A stretch of DNA of 41,065 bases. Origin: Alistipes sp. CAG:435. Lineage in GTDB: Bacteria; Bacteroidota; Bacteroidia; Bacteroidales; UBA932. Position numbers and translations under genes: made by a program. The DNA lies in contig FR893178.1 of NCBI GenBank assembly GCA_000433355.1, positions 57,770 through 98,834 of the forward strand, given 5' to 3'. The notes under the pieces are model-generated. The model saw only the letters and a program-made list of their open reading frames with translations, was not told the DNA's origin and did not search any database. Positions 1 through 7,583 of this stretch are shown here, piece by piece. How positions within the stretch are numbered: position 1 is the stretch's first letter; each line of letters opens with the position of its first letter.

Positions 1-583
1 GGGTCGGCATGTTCTCCGCGCGGCCATATTCCTCCAGCTCCACGGCGAAGCGCAGAAGCTGCTTCTCTCCCTGCTCGGCGAACATGATGGAACGTCCGCG
101 GAAGAATATTGTCGCCTTGACCTTTGAGCCTTCCTCCAGAAACTCCTGCGCGTGCTTTAGCTTGAACTGGAAGTCGTGCTCGTCGGTGTTAGGCCCGAAA
201 CGGATCTCCTTGATGACAATCTTGGAGGCGTTCTGCTTCATCTCCTTGGCCTTCTTCCTCTGCTGGTAGAGGTACTTCTGGTAGTCAAGGATCTTGCAGA
301 CAGGCGGGTCAGCCTTGGCGCTGATCTCAACAAGATCGAGCTCAAGCTCGTCCGCCATCTTCAAGGCTTTGGAGGTCGGGTAGATTCCCGGCTCCGCGAT
401 GTTGTCACCGACCAGACGGACCTGTGAGGCGGTGATCTCCTCGTTGATGTTCAGCTCGTCATCCGCCTTCTGACGGACGAACGGACGCGGGCCGCGTCCC
501 CCTGCGGGTCTCGGGCCTGTGCTTGGTCTGGATGCGGAGGCTGGTTTAGGGCCACCGTAGTGTGGTTTCGGCTTGTAAGGCAT
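1..583 (-). CDS. infC: Translation initiation factor IF-3, partial (C-terminus beyond window)
   Basis: About 194 residues are visible on the minus strand; the gene runs off the left edge. IF-3 binds the 30S subunit, prevents premature 50S joining and checks the start codon. A Pro/Gly/Arg-rich N-terminal tail of about 35 residues precedes the IF3-N region, which contains NEEITASQVRLVGDN and LDLVEISAKADPPVCKI. The KEIRFGPNTDEHDFQFKL and FLEEGSKVKATIFFRGR blocks of the C-terminal domain follow. It lies 54 bp after thrS in the classical thrS-infC order and is probably cotranscribed. The chosen start is ATG at 581-583. A purine-rich AAGGAGA (601-607) lies 17 nt upstream, too far for normal pairing, and no in-frame ATT/ATA/ATC replaces the ATG. 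The identification is secure; the exact start is less so. Confidence 0.93.
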   Translation of the reverse strand, partial: MPYKPKPHYGGPKPASASRPSTGPRPAGGRGPRPFVRQKADDELNINEEITASQVRLVGDNIAEPGIYPTSKALKMADELELDLVEISAKADPPVCKILDYQKYLYQQRKKAKEMKQNASKIVIKEIRFGPNTDEHDFQFKLKHAQEFLEEGSKVKATIFFRGRSIMFAEQGEKQLLRFAVELEEYGRAENMPT

Positions 584-637
584 TCTGCTCTGTTTAAAAC
601 TCTCCTTTTAAATTATACATTAATCGCGGACACTCCA

Positions 638-2596
638 TTACTCAAGTTCCTTGGCCACCTCGGCCTTGAACCATTTGACGAAATCGTCCAACTTCATTGT
701 GCCGGCATCGGCGCCCTCTCTTCTTACAGAGACTGTGCCGTCCGCCACTTCCTTTTCTCCCACGATGACGAGTACAGGGACTCTGAGCAGGGAAATCTCA
801 CGGATTCTCTTTCCGAGAGTCTCGTTCCTGTCATCCAAAGAAGTGCGAATATCGGAATTATTCAGCAAACCGCAAACTTTTTTTGCATATTCAGCGTATT
901 TCTCGCTGACAGGAAGCACTTTGATCTGATCCGGGCTGAGCCAGAGAGGGAGATGTCCGCTGGTGTGCTCAAGCAGCACGGCGGTGAATCTCTCGATGGA
1001 TCCGAACGGAGCGCGGTGGATCATGATCGGACGCTTCTTGCTGCCGTCAGCGTCGGTATATTCAAGCTGGAACCTCTCAGGCAGGTTGTAGTCCACCTGG
1101 ATGGTGCCGAGCTGCCACTTTCTTCCGATGGCGTCCTTGACCATAAAGTCGAGCTTAGGGCCGTAGAAGGCGGCCTCGCCATATTCAACAACGGTCTTCA
1201 GGCCCTTTTCCTTAGCGGCTTCGATGATGGCGTTCTCAGCCTTCTCCCAGTTCTCGTCGCTTCCGATGTACTTGGCCTTGTTGTTTGGATCCCTGAGGGA
1301 AACCTGGGCCGTGTACTTGTCGAACTTGAAGATCCTGAACACATAGAGGATCAGGTCGATGACCTTCTCGAACTCACCCTTGAGCTGGTCAGGGGTCACG
1401 AACATGTGGGCGTCATCCTGGGTGAAGGAACGTACCCTGGTAAGTCCGTGGAGCTCTCCGCTCTGCTCGTAACGGTAAACGGTTCCGAACTCCGCCAGTC
1501 TCAAAGGAAGATCCTTGTAAGACCTTGGAGAAGAGCGGAATATCTCGCAGTGATGAGGGCAGTTCATCGGTTTGAGCATATATTCCTCACCCTCCTGAGG
1601 AGTGTGGATCGGCTGGAAGGAGTCCTTGCCGTACTTGGCGTAGTGGCCTGAGGTCACGTAAAGGTCCTTGCTTCCGATGTGAGGGGTGACAACCGGCAGG
1701 TAGCCATATTCATTCTGCTTCTTGCGGAGGAATTTCTCAAGCTCGAATCTCATTACGGAGCCTCTCGGCAGCCAGAGCGGCAGTCCGAGACCCACACGTG
1801 AAGAGAAGGTGAAAAGTTCCATCTCCTTGCCGATCTTGCGGTGGTCGCGCTTCTTCGCCTCTTCGAGGAGGACGAGATATTCATCAAGCATCGACTTCTT
1901 AGGGAAGGTGATGCCGTAGATTCTGGTGAGTTGCTCGCGCTTCTCATCGCCGCGCCAGTAGGCACCTGCGATGGCGGTCAGCTTGACGGCCTTGATCACC
2001 TCGGTGTTGCGCAGGTGAGGTCCGCGGCAGAGGTCGGTGAAATGGCCGTTGGTGTAGTAGGTGATGGTGCCGTCGGCGAGTTCGCTGATGAGCTCGCACT
2101 TGTACTTGTCACCAGTCTCCTCGAAGTGCTTGAGAGCGTCGGCCTTGGACACGTCCTGACGGACGAAGTCCTGCTTCTCGCGGGCCAGCTCAAGCATTCT
2201 CTTCTCGACCTTGGCGAAATCAGCGTCGGTGATCTGACGGCCGCCCAGATCCACATCATAGTAGAATCCGTTCTCGATGGCAGGTCCGATTCCGAACTTA
2301 ACGCCAGGGAATATGTCCTCAAGGGCCTCCGCCATCAAGTGTGATGAGGAGTGCCAGAAAACTCTCTTTCCTTCGTCGTCGTCCCACTTCAATAGGACGA
2401 TCGAGCTGTCCTCTTCGATAGGACGGTTGAGGTCGTAGGTGACTCCCTTGCCGACAGTCGTGTCGGTCGCAGGCTTCACGGCCACCGCCAAAACTTCCTC
2501 CGCAAGCCTCGGGCTGATGCTCTTGGCTATCTCATAACCTGTAACGCCTTTCTCGAAGGCCCTGACACTACCGTCAGGAAATGTAATGTTAATCAT
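638..2596 (-). CDS. thrS: Threonyl-tRNA synthetase
   Basis: 652 residues. It charges tRNA-Thr and edits Ser-tRNA-Thr in the cytoplasm. Domain order is a TGS domain (about 1-62, MINITFPDGS), an N2 editing domain with HSSSH, a class II catalytic core and a C-terminal anticodon-binding domain. The core shows MNCPHHC with a zinc-ligand Cys, motif 2 around RLAEFGTVYRYE, and HRAPFGSIERF (motif 3). The frame is open 15 codons further upstream, but the TGS domain begins at MINITF, so ATG at 2594-2596 is chosen. That leaves a leader of roughly 75 nt with a strong hairpin (2615-2641) below a TATCTTTG promoter element. infC follows directly. All expected motifs are present and the length is normal. Confidence 0.98.
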   Translation of the reverse strand: MINITFPDGSVRAFEKGVTGYEIAKSISPRLAEEVLAVAVKPATDTTVGKGVTYDLNRPIEEDSSIVLLKWDDDEGKRVFWHSSSHLMAEALEDIFPGVKFGIGPAIENGFYYDVDLGGRQITDADFAKVEKRMLELAREKQDFVRQDVSKADALKHFEETGDKYKCELISELADGTITYYTNGHFTDLCRGPHLRNTEVIKAVKLTAIAGAYWRGDEKREQLTRIYGITFPKKSMLDEYLVLLEEAKKRDHRKIGKEMELFTFSSRVGLGLPLWLPRGSVMRFELEKFLRKKQNEYGYLPVVTPHIGSKDLYVTSGHYAKYGKDSFQPIHTPQEGEEYMLKPMNCPHHCEIFRSSPRSYKDLPLRLAEFGTVYRYEQSGELHGLTRVRSFTQDDAHMFVTPDQLKGEFEKVIDLILYVFRIFKFDKYTAQVSLRDPNNKAKYIGSDENWEKAENAIIEAAKEKGLKTVVEYGEAAFYGPKLDFMVKDAIGRKWQLGTIQVDYNLPERFQLEYTDADGSKKRPIMIHRAPFGSIERFTAVLLEHTSGHLPLWLSPDQIKVLPVSEKYAEYAKKVCGLLNNSDIRTSLDDRNETLGKRIREISLLRVPVLVIVGEKEVADGTVSVRREGADAGTMKLDDFVKWFKAEVAKELE

Positions 2597-2614
2597 ACAA
2601 AAAACTAAAATAAA

Positions 2615-2641
2615 TTGGTCTGACCAGTATTTACAGACCAA
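2615..2641 (-). promoter_or_regulatory. Leader hairpin upstream of thrS
   Basis: Perfect 8-bp inverted repeat TTGGTCTG (2615-2622) and CAGACCAA (2634-2641) with an 11-nt loop. In the thrS transcript it lies in the 5' leader, 18 nt before the ATG. It has no U-tract, so it is not an intrinsic terminator. In E. coli, ThrRS represses its own translation through tRNA-like hairpins in the leader. A similar role here is inference only. Confidence 0.5.
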
Positions 2642-2679
2642 GTACTTGAACTTGGCCAGCCATATTATTAGCCAAGGGG

Positions 2680-2687
2680 CAAAGATA
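2680..2687 (-). promoter_or_regulatory. Predicted promoter -7 element for thrS-infC
   Basis: TATCTTTG on the minus strand matches the Bacteroidota TAnnTTTG consensus. It lies 84 bp upstream of the thrS ATG. No clear TTTG was found at the -33 position. It is back-to-back with the plus-strand element at 2701-2708. Confidence 0.6.
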
Positions 2688-2700
2688 CGAAATATTTTGC

Positions 2701-2708
2701 TATTTTTG
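2701..2708 (+). promoter_or_regulatory. Predicted promoter -7 element for DUF4199-GT2 operon
   Basis: TATTTTTG matches TAnnTTTG and lies 25 bp before the ATG of the downstream gene. No clear -33 box was found. Together with the thrS element it forms a compact divergent promoter region. Confidence 0.5.
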
Positions 2709-2732
2709 CATAAATATTAAAGAGATAGAACG

Positions 2733-3302
2733 ATGAAGAAAGAGTTTTCGTCCAGTGTTTCCTGGAACAGCGCCGCTTTGGCCGGACTTGTTATGGGAAC
2801 GGCCACTATAATTCTCGACTACCTGCCGATGCTGCCGGCACTGCTCGGTGGTGAGGGGATGTTTGCCGACTTGCTTGGCGGCGCGCTCAAGATAGTCAAG
2901 ATCGTAACCTGCATCTATTTGTTCAGAGTACTGATGCTGAGGTTCTTCAACACCGTCCAGACCGACTACGCCAGACTTCAGCGTTACGGCCTTAAAGTCG
3001 CGTTGTTTTCCTCCATAGTGGTCGCCGGATTCTCCATCCTGCAGATTCTCGTCATCAACCCGGAAATGATGACCCAGACAATCCATGCGGTGCAGAACAC
3101 CTACCAGAACATGATGGATTCCAACACGATGGCCGCGATGGAGAAGATGATCTCCAAACTTCCGGTGATAACTTTCTTCTCCTCGCTGATCTACTGCTAC
3201 CTCTGGGGCTGGATCCTTTCGACAACCTTCGCCAGAAGGCTTTTCCCGGTCAACCCGTTCGGCGAGCGCGATTCAGACGACGAGAGCAACAACCTTCAAT
3301 AG
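2733..3302 (+). CDS. DUF4199 family four-helix membrane protein
   Basis: 189 residues with four hydrophobic segments (about 13-33, 49-69, 87-107 and 144-164) and a charged, acidic C-terminal tail. The spacing of the helices and the position directly before a GT2 glycosyltransferase match the DUF4199 family, which is common in Bacteroidota. Its function is not established. Only 4 bp separate it from the glycosyltransferase, so the two are almost certainly cotranscribed. It may assist membrane-linked lipid or glycan work by the glycosyltransferase, but that is inference from context. No catalytic motif is visible. Confidence 0.85.
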   Translation: MKKEFSSSVSWNSAALAGLVMGTATIILDYLPMLPALLGGEGMFADLLGGALKIVKIVTCIYLFRVLMLRFFNTVQTDYARLQRYGLKVALFSSIVVAGFSILQILVINPEMMTQTIHAVQNTYQNMMDSNTMAAMEKMISKLPVITFFSSLIYCYLWGWILSTTFARRLFPVNPFGERDSDDESNNLQ

Positions 3303-3306
3303 CATT

Positions 3307-4269
3307 ATGGAATATTCAAAAGACCTTTCGATAATAGTTCCTCTCCTGAACGAGGAGGAGTCACTTCCGGAGCTTCTGGCGTGGATCAGAAGCGTGATGA
3401 ACGCCAATGGCTATGAATATGAAGTCCTCTTCATCGACGACGGCAGCACCGACGGCTCGTGGGCGAAGATCCAGGAACTCGCAAAAGGCGACGAGCGGAT
3501 CAAAGGAATATCCTTCCGCCGCAACTACGGCAAGTCCGCCGCCCTTTACGAAGGTTTCGCCAAGGCCGAGGGACGTGTGGTCGTCACGATGGACGCGGAC
3601 CTGCAGGACTCCCCGGAAGAGATCCCGGAGATGTACCGGATGGTCACCGAGGAGGGTTATGATGTGGTCTCCGGCTGGAAACAGCACCGCCAGGACAACA
3701 AACTGACCAAGAACCTGCCTTCCAAGCTTTACAACGCCACTGCCCGCTGGATCACCGGCATCAAGCTACACGATATGAACTGCGGCCTCAAGGCCTACAA
3801 GAACGAGGTGGTCAAGAACATAGAGGTGTACGGCGAGATGCACAGGTATATTCCTTACCTCGCGAAGAACGCCGGCTTCGGCAAAATCACCGAGAAGCCG
3901 GTCCACCATCAGAAAAGGAAGTACGGCAAGAGCAAGTTCGGCCTTGAGAGGTTCGTCAACGGATTCCTCGACCTTCTCTCATTGTGGTTCCTTAGCACAT
4001 TCGGCAAGAAGCCGATGCATTTCTTCGGCTTCTCCGGCCTGCTGATGTTCCTGATAGGCTTCGTGATGACGATATGGGTGATCGTCGCGAAACTTGTCCA
4101 CCAGGCCCAGGGCGTCCATTTCAGAGCCGTCACCGACCAGCCTCTGTTCTACCTCGCCATCCTTGCCGTGATCATCGGTGTGATGCTCTTCCTCGCCGGT
4201 TTCATCTGCGAGATGGTCTCCCGCAATGCTCCGGAAAGGAACAAATACAACGTCAAAGACGAAATATAG
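3307..4269 (+). CDS. GT2 family glycosyltransferase, polyprenol-phosphate sugar synthase type
   Basis: 320 residues. The GT2 fold begins with SIIVPLLNEEESL. A DDGSTDG motif (44-50) binds the nucleotide sugar, and DADLQD (96-101) supplies the metal-binding DxD. The sequence NLPSKLYNATARWITG, followed by HDMNCGLKAYK, is typical of dolichyl/undecaprenyl-phosphate mannose or glucose synthases (DPM1/GtrB/ArnC-like). Two C-terminal transmembrane helices (about 232-255 and 275-300) anchor it. It probably transfers a sugar from a nucleotide donor to a polyprenol phosphate on the cytoplasmic face; the sugar cannot be read from sequence. It is second in the operon, and a strong hairpin follows the stop codon. 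Confidence 0.92.
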   Translation: MEYSKDLSIIVPLLNEEESLPELLAWIRSVMNANGYEYEVLFIDDGSTDGSWAKIQELAKGDERIKGISFRRNYGKSAALYEGFAKAEGRVVVTMDADLQDSPEEIPEMYRMVTEEGYDVVSGWKQHRQDNKLTKNLPSKLYNATARWITGIKLHDMNCGLKAYKNEVVKNIEVYGEMHRYIPYLAKNAGFGKITEKPVHHQKRKYGKSKFGLERFVNGFLDLLSLWFLSTFGKKPMHFFGFSGLLMFLIGFVMTIWVIVAKLVHQAQGVHFRAVTDQPLFYLAILAVIIGVMLFLAGFICEMVSRNAPERNKYNVKDEI

Positions 4270-4270
4270 T

Positions 4271-4312
4271 AAAGAGAAAGAAGGTGGCCTCAAAGTCACC
4301 TTCTTTCTCTTT
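4271..4312. terminator. Strong stem-loop terminator after GT2 gene
   Basis: 16-bp perfect inverted repeat (4271-4286 and 4297-4312) with a 10-nt loop, A-rich on the left and T-rich on the right, starting 1 bp after the glycosyltransferase stop. It could terminate transcription in both directions between the two convergent operons. Confidence 0.8.
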
Positions 4313-4319
4313 TATTCTA

Positions 4320-4482
4320 AGAAGTTGTTTTGAATTGTTTGTTTGAAGGTTTGAGAGTGAAAAACTTCAGTCTCGACCGCTTCTTCCAAGGAAGATAGCG
4401 GTGCTATCTGACTGAAGAAGCGGGAAGAAAATGAAGAATTTTTCACCTCAAAGAACATTTCAAACAATTCAAAACAACTTCT
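4320..4482. repeat. 163-bp near-perfect palindrome (MITE/REP-like element)
   Basis: The two halves, each about 80 bp, are reverse complements of each other. The outer 22 bp are identical (4320-4341 and 4461-4482). A 10-bp block CCGCTTCTTC (4378-4387) pairs with 4414-4423, and an inner AGATAGC/GCTATCT pair encloses a GGT loop (4401-4403). The stretches between also align, with mismatches. The right end covers the stop codon of the upstream minus-strand PCMD gene. Terminal identity and length fit a miniature inverted-repeat element or a REP/BIME-like repeat. No target-site duplication is obvious. It is separate from the terminator at 4271-4312. Confidence 0.75.
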
Positions 4483-6088
4483 AATACTCCAGACGCATGT
4501 CATCTATCCACAAGATGGAATCCGGACTGCCCGTGAAATAGTCACCCAGCATGCTGGCCGCGCAGGAGACTATTATGTGTGTCGGGCGGCGTGATGTGGA
4601 CACATATTCAAGAGGAATCTCCACCTTGGTCCATTCCATGTCATGATCAGTGACGAATCTTCCATAGGCGATGACATCCTGGCCGGCAGGATCGAAGAAC
4701 GAGGACTTGTCCGTCGTGTTGACTTCAACAGGACAGCTCTCGGTTCCGCCATATTTACGGCAATCCCATGTGCCCAAAGCGACCCACACTATTCCGCGGT
4801 CATTGTCCCCGACCTTGACGACATCATCGTCAGGGTAACCGCCAAGAGTCCTCTGCTGGATCTTGCCGCTCTTGTACTTCAGCCAGACGGTCAGTTTCCG
4901 AGGGCGCAGGGTGAACGGACGTCCCATGCGGACCTTTCCGCCCGCAGTGCCGACATTCCCGCCATATTCACCGGAAAAGATGTTGCCGGCGGCGAACTTG
5001 ATGACCACATACTGCGACTCCATCTTCAATGAATATTTTCCTTCAACCTTTTCGGTGTCATCCGGTTTGGTGATGGCGAATTTTGATCCGACGGTTGTCG
5101 ATCCCTTGTTGCCGCTCCCCCACCATTCGGTCTGGAGCACAGGGACCGGAGACGCGGGATCATAGAACGAATAATATTTGTCAGACTCTGCGTTAGAGAA
5201 CGTCTCGAAACCCGAATTAGGCAACTGGACAGCAGCCTCGGTTGTGAACCTCACGATCTCGGAAGTCTCATCGCCACTGTAGGCGACACACTCATATTCA
5301 GTCAAAGGTGCAAGGCCCTCGGCGGCAGCCGAAAAAGATCCGCCGTCAGAGGAGACTCCACCGACCTCATTCCATTCGGAATCACCGGCCTTTCTGATGC
5401 GGAAGCCGTTGTCACGACCTTCGATTCCGCTGGCACGGAGCCATGCGACACCTGTCCAAACATCCGGTTTAGAGATCGAGACAGCAGCCTCTACCTCCTC
5501 CACGAACAGTGTCCAAACCTCATTGACATCCCTATAGGAGACGTTAAGCTCGACAGGATCCTCAAAGTTTCTCAACGAGGAGATTGCCGGAGAATATGTT
5601 GTCTGTCCCTCAGGCCCCAGTTTTATGGAAGACACACTCATGCCGGTAAGATCGATTCCGGATGGCACCTGAGCCACGACACGCCTGTTCGTGGCATCAA
5701 TCACCGCGCCACCGATCTGGCCGGAAAGGGAAAAGTAACGTTCTATCGGCTGTTCAGCCTTGATCGCCCAAGAGCGCTCGTTCTCGTAGGCGGAAAGTGT
5801 CACCGTAAGCGGTTTGGACAGATCTTTCGTGCCGACAATAGGATCGGAAGCGGCGACCGCCTCATCATTGAACGAAACCTTGCGGATATTGACCTTGCTG
5901 ATGTCCACGGTCTCCTCAAGCGTAAGCACCACCTCATGGATATCGGTGCTGATACTCACCGACTTGGCGCCGTCCGCGTCCAGACTTGTGATGGCGGCGT
6001 CTATCTCCGGGTAAGGGATGTCGTTCCGGATGCACGAGACAACCGGCAAAGAGACTATCGTCAATATTATCAAGAAAAATCTGTTCAT
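4481..6088 (-). CDS. PCMD-domain surface lipoprotein (last gene of surface operon)
   Basis: 535 residues. The signal peptide ends in a lipobox, LPVVSC (about Cys19). Beta-sandwich-like repeats lie between about 30 and 280. The C-terminal half is a PCMD domain (putative carbohydrate metabolism domain): it starts near LPNSGFETF, has WWGSGNKGSTTVGS and FAAGNIFSGEYGG, then GRPFTLRPRKLTVWLKY, and ends HIIVSCAASMLGDYFTG and LWIDDM. These blocks align closely with the PCMD half of the protein at 7583-9409, so the two are paralogues. Biochemical function is unknown; the family name comes from structural genomics. It lies 3 bp after the upstream beta-barrel gene. It is probably exported to the outer membrane and exposed on the surface. 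The stop codon lies inside the palindromic repeat. Confidence 0.85.
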   Translation of the reverse strand: MNRFFLIILTIVSLPVVSCIRNDIPYPEIDAAITSLDADGAKSVSISTDIHEVVLTLEETVDISKVNIRKVSFNDEAVAASDPIVGTKDLSKPLTVTLSAYENERSWAIKAEQPIERYFSLSGQIGGAVIDATNRRVVAQVPSGIDLTGMSVSSIKLGPEGQTTYSPAISSLRNFEDPVELNVSYRDVNEVWTLFVEEVEAAVSISKPDVWTGVAWLRASGIEGRDNGFRIRKAGDSEWNEVGGVSSDGGSFSAAAEGLAPLTEYECVAYSGDETSEIVRFTTEAAVQLPNSGFETFSNAESDKYYSFYDPASPVPVLQTEWWGSGNKGSTTVGSKFAITKPDDTEKVEGKYSLKMESQYVVIKFAAGNIFSGEYGGNVGTAGGKVRMGRPFTLRPRKLTVWLKYKSGKIQQRTLGGYPDDDVVKVGDNDRGIVWVALGTWDCRKYGGTESCPVEVNTTDKSSFFDPAGQDVIAYGRFVTDHDMEWTKVEIPLEYVSTSRRPTHIIVSCAASMLGDYFTGSPDSILWIDDMRLEY

Positions 6089-6091
6089 AGC

Positions 6092-6835
6092 CTAAATATG
6101 GAAACTTAGTCCGAAAGAAATATCAAGCACGTCAAGCATGAAACGAACCTTGGAGAAATCCCTCGTGCCCACAATCTCTCCGTTCTTGTAGTAGTCGATG
6201 TGGTTGTAGGTAGCTCCGCCGATGCCGATCGCCACGTGCGTGCTTATGCTGTTGGTCACGAAGATCATCAGACCCGGATGGACAGCGATCTTTACCCTGT
6301 TCGCCGCGGCGTAACTGTCGAGGCTCTCCTCGTTGTAGGAGAATGAGGTGCGGGTGTAGGAATATCCCAGAGACACATCGGTGAACACTCCTATCCTGCC
6401 ACGCTTGTCCAAAGAGGCGTAGGCTCTATGAAAGACCTCGGCCTGGACCGTACGAGAATCCGCCTGTATGTCATTCAAAGAGACCGCCAGATCATCGCTG
6501 AGCATCGAGAGATCAGCGTTGGAGACACCTCCTTTCGCAGATGAATATTTCGCCCTCACCCCGACTGACCTATTGTCCTTATAAGTGTAGTCGAGGAAAG
6601 GCGACAACGTCATCATAGTGCCGTTGGCATCCAAATGCTGAAGCAGCATAAGATATTCACTGTCAGTGCTGGACAAGTCCGCATAGAAGAACTGTACACC
6701 AGCGGAAAAGTCTCCCTTAGGCATGAACAACCTGTCCGGGCCACGTTTTTCAGAGACGGACAGACTATCCCTCTCCGCGGCCATAAGGTTAAGCGCGGAA
6801 AGAAAGACGGAAAGTATCAACGCTATCTTTTTCAC
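6092..6835 (-). CDS. Predicted outer-membrane beta-barrel protein, paralogue 1
   Basis: 247 residues with an N-terminal signal peptide (MKKIALILSVFLSALNLMAA). The rest is a run of alternating hydrophobic strands and polar loops that ends in an aromatic-rich strand (ISFGLSFHI), as expected of a small outer-membrane barrel. It aligns with the neighbouring 247-residue protein: SPFLDYTYKDNRSVGVRAKY corresponds to SPAFCYMFKDNMGVGVRVGY, and HPGLMIFVTNSIS to CPGFMAFVTDKLA. This indicates a tandem duplication. The start codon is GTG (6833-6835), 4 bp after the stop of the previous gene. It may anchor or help export the lipoproteins of the operon, which is inference. No enzyme motif was seen. Confidence 0.8.
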   Translation of the reverse strand: MKKIALILSVFLSALNLMAAERDSLSVSEKRGPDRLFMPKGDFSAGVQFFYADLSSTDSEYLMLLQHLDANGTMMTLSPFLDYTYKDNRSVGVRAKYSSAKGGVSNADLSMLSDDLAVSLNDIQADSRTVQAEVFHRAYASLDKRGRIGVFTDVSLGYSYTRTSFSYNEESLDSYAAANRVKIAVHPGLMIFVTNSISTHVAIGIGGATYNHIDYYKNGEIVGTRDFSKVRFMLDVLDISFGLSFHI

Positions 6836-6839
6836 CGGA

Positions 6840-7583
6840 TCACAAATAATAGTAAAGGCTGAATCCGACAGCCAGCAGATTCACCTTGAAATTAATGAAT
6901 GTAAAACTTCTGTTCCCCTCCGCCACTCGGTTGTGGCTTTGGTCCGTCCAATCAAAATGGAGTCCCATCATGTTCACACTCACGTCTATGGCGAGCTTAT
7001 CGGTGACAAATGCCATGAATCCGGGACACACATTGATTCCCAAAGCGTTGGACGTCTCATACGTTGCGTTCACCTTGTCGCCGTGTCCGTCCAGCACCTT
7101 TCCCTGGCCGTATGAATATGACAGCTGCAACTCGTTGAACAATCCGAGCCGCTTCAACGATCCCACAGGAATATAATATCGTCCTATTCCCTGAATCTCA
7201 AACGCATGGCTGATCTTGTGGAAATCAGCCATCTCCATGTCGATGTCCTTGAAATTCAACTTCGCGGAATCCAGCTGGAACATATTCCTTCTGTACCCGA
7301 CCCTGACTCCGACTCCCATATTGTCCTTGAACATGTAGCAGAACGCCGGGCTGACAGAAAGGGTGTAGCCTGTGGATTTTATGCCGTTGACCACCAACAG
7401 ACGGGAGTTATCGTTGTTGTGAAGCATATAACTGGCTCCACCGCCCACCATCCATGTACCTTTTTTAATGAAGCAAGGCTGCGATGACAGGTCAATACCC
7501 CGATCCATCCTCTGTCCCTCGGCATTGAACGAGCCAAGGGCCATGAGGAGGACTGAAAGTATTATGAATGAATATCTTGTCAT
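6840..7583 (-). CDS. Predicted outer-membrane beta-barrel protein, paralogue 2
   Basis: 247 residues: a signal peptide (MTRYSFIILSVLLMALGSFNAEGQ), then amphipathic strands and a C-terminal FSLYYYL strand of the type recognised by the BAM machinery. It is paralogous to the gene immediately downstream (6092-6835). Its ATG overlaps the stop of the DUF4493-PCMD gene (TAATG), indicating translational coupling. The barrel prediction comes from strand pattern, length and context rather than a recognised domain. Similar small barrels are often labelled outer membrane beta-barrel protein in Bacteroidota. Confidence 0.8.
   Translation of the reverse strand: MTRYSFIILSVLLMALGSFNAEGQRMDRGIDLSSQPCFIKKGTWMVGGGASYMLHNNDNSRLLVVNGIKSTGYTLSVSPAFCYMFKDNMGVGVRVGYRRNMFQLDSAKLNFKDIDMEMADFHKISHAFEIQGIGRYYIPVGSLKRLGLFNELQLSYSYGQGKVLDGHGDKVNATYETSNALGINVCPGFMAFVTDKLAIDVSVNMMGLHFDWTDQSHNRVAEGNRSFTFINFKVNLLAVGFSLYYYL

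Noticed and set aside
560..1651. Long plus-strand open frame (363 codons) opposite thrS
   Set aside because: The opposite strand encodes a complete ThrRS with all motifs; this frame has no recognisable domain and is a shadow of codon usage.
2597..2732. T-box riboswitch in front of thrS (and likewise ileS)
   Set aside because: The leaders are too short, no T-box bulge or antiterminator/terminator pair is visible, and T-boxes are not expected in this phylum.
4320..4482. Intrinsic terminator or attC-like site as explanation for the long palindrome
   Set aside because: A complete terminator already precedes it, arms of 80 bp are far beyond terminator size, and no integron core sites were seen.
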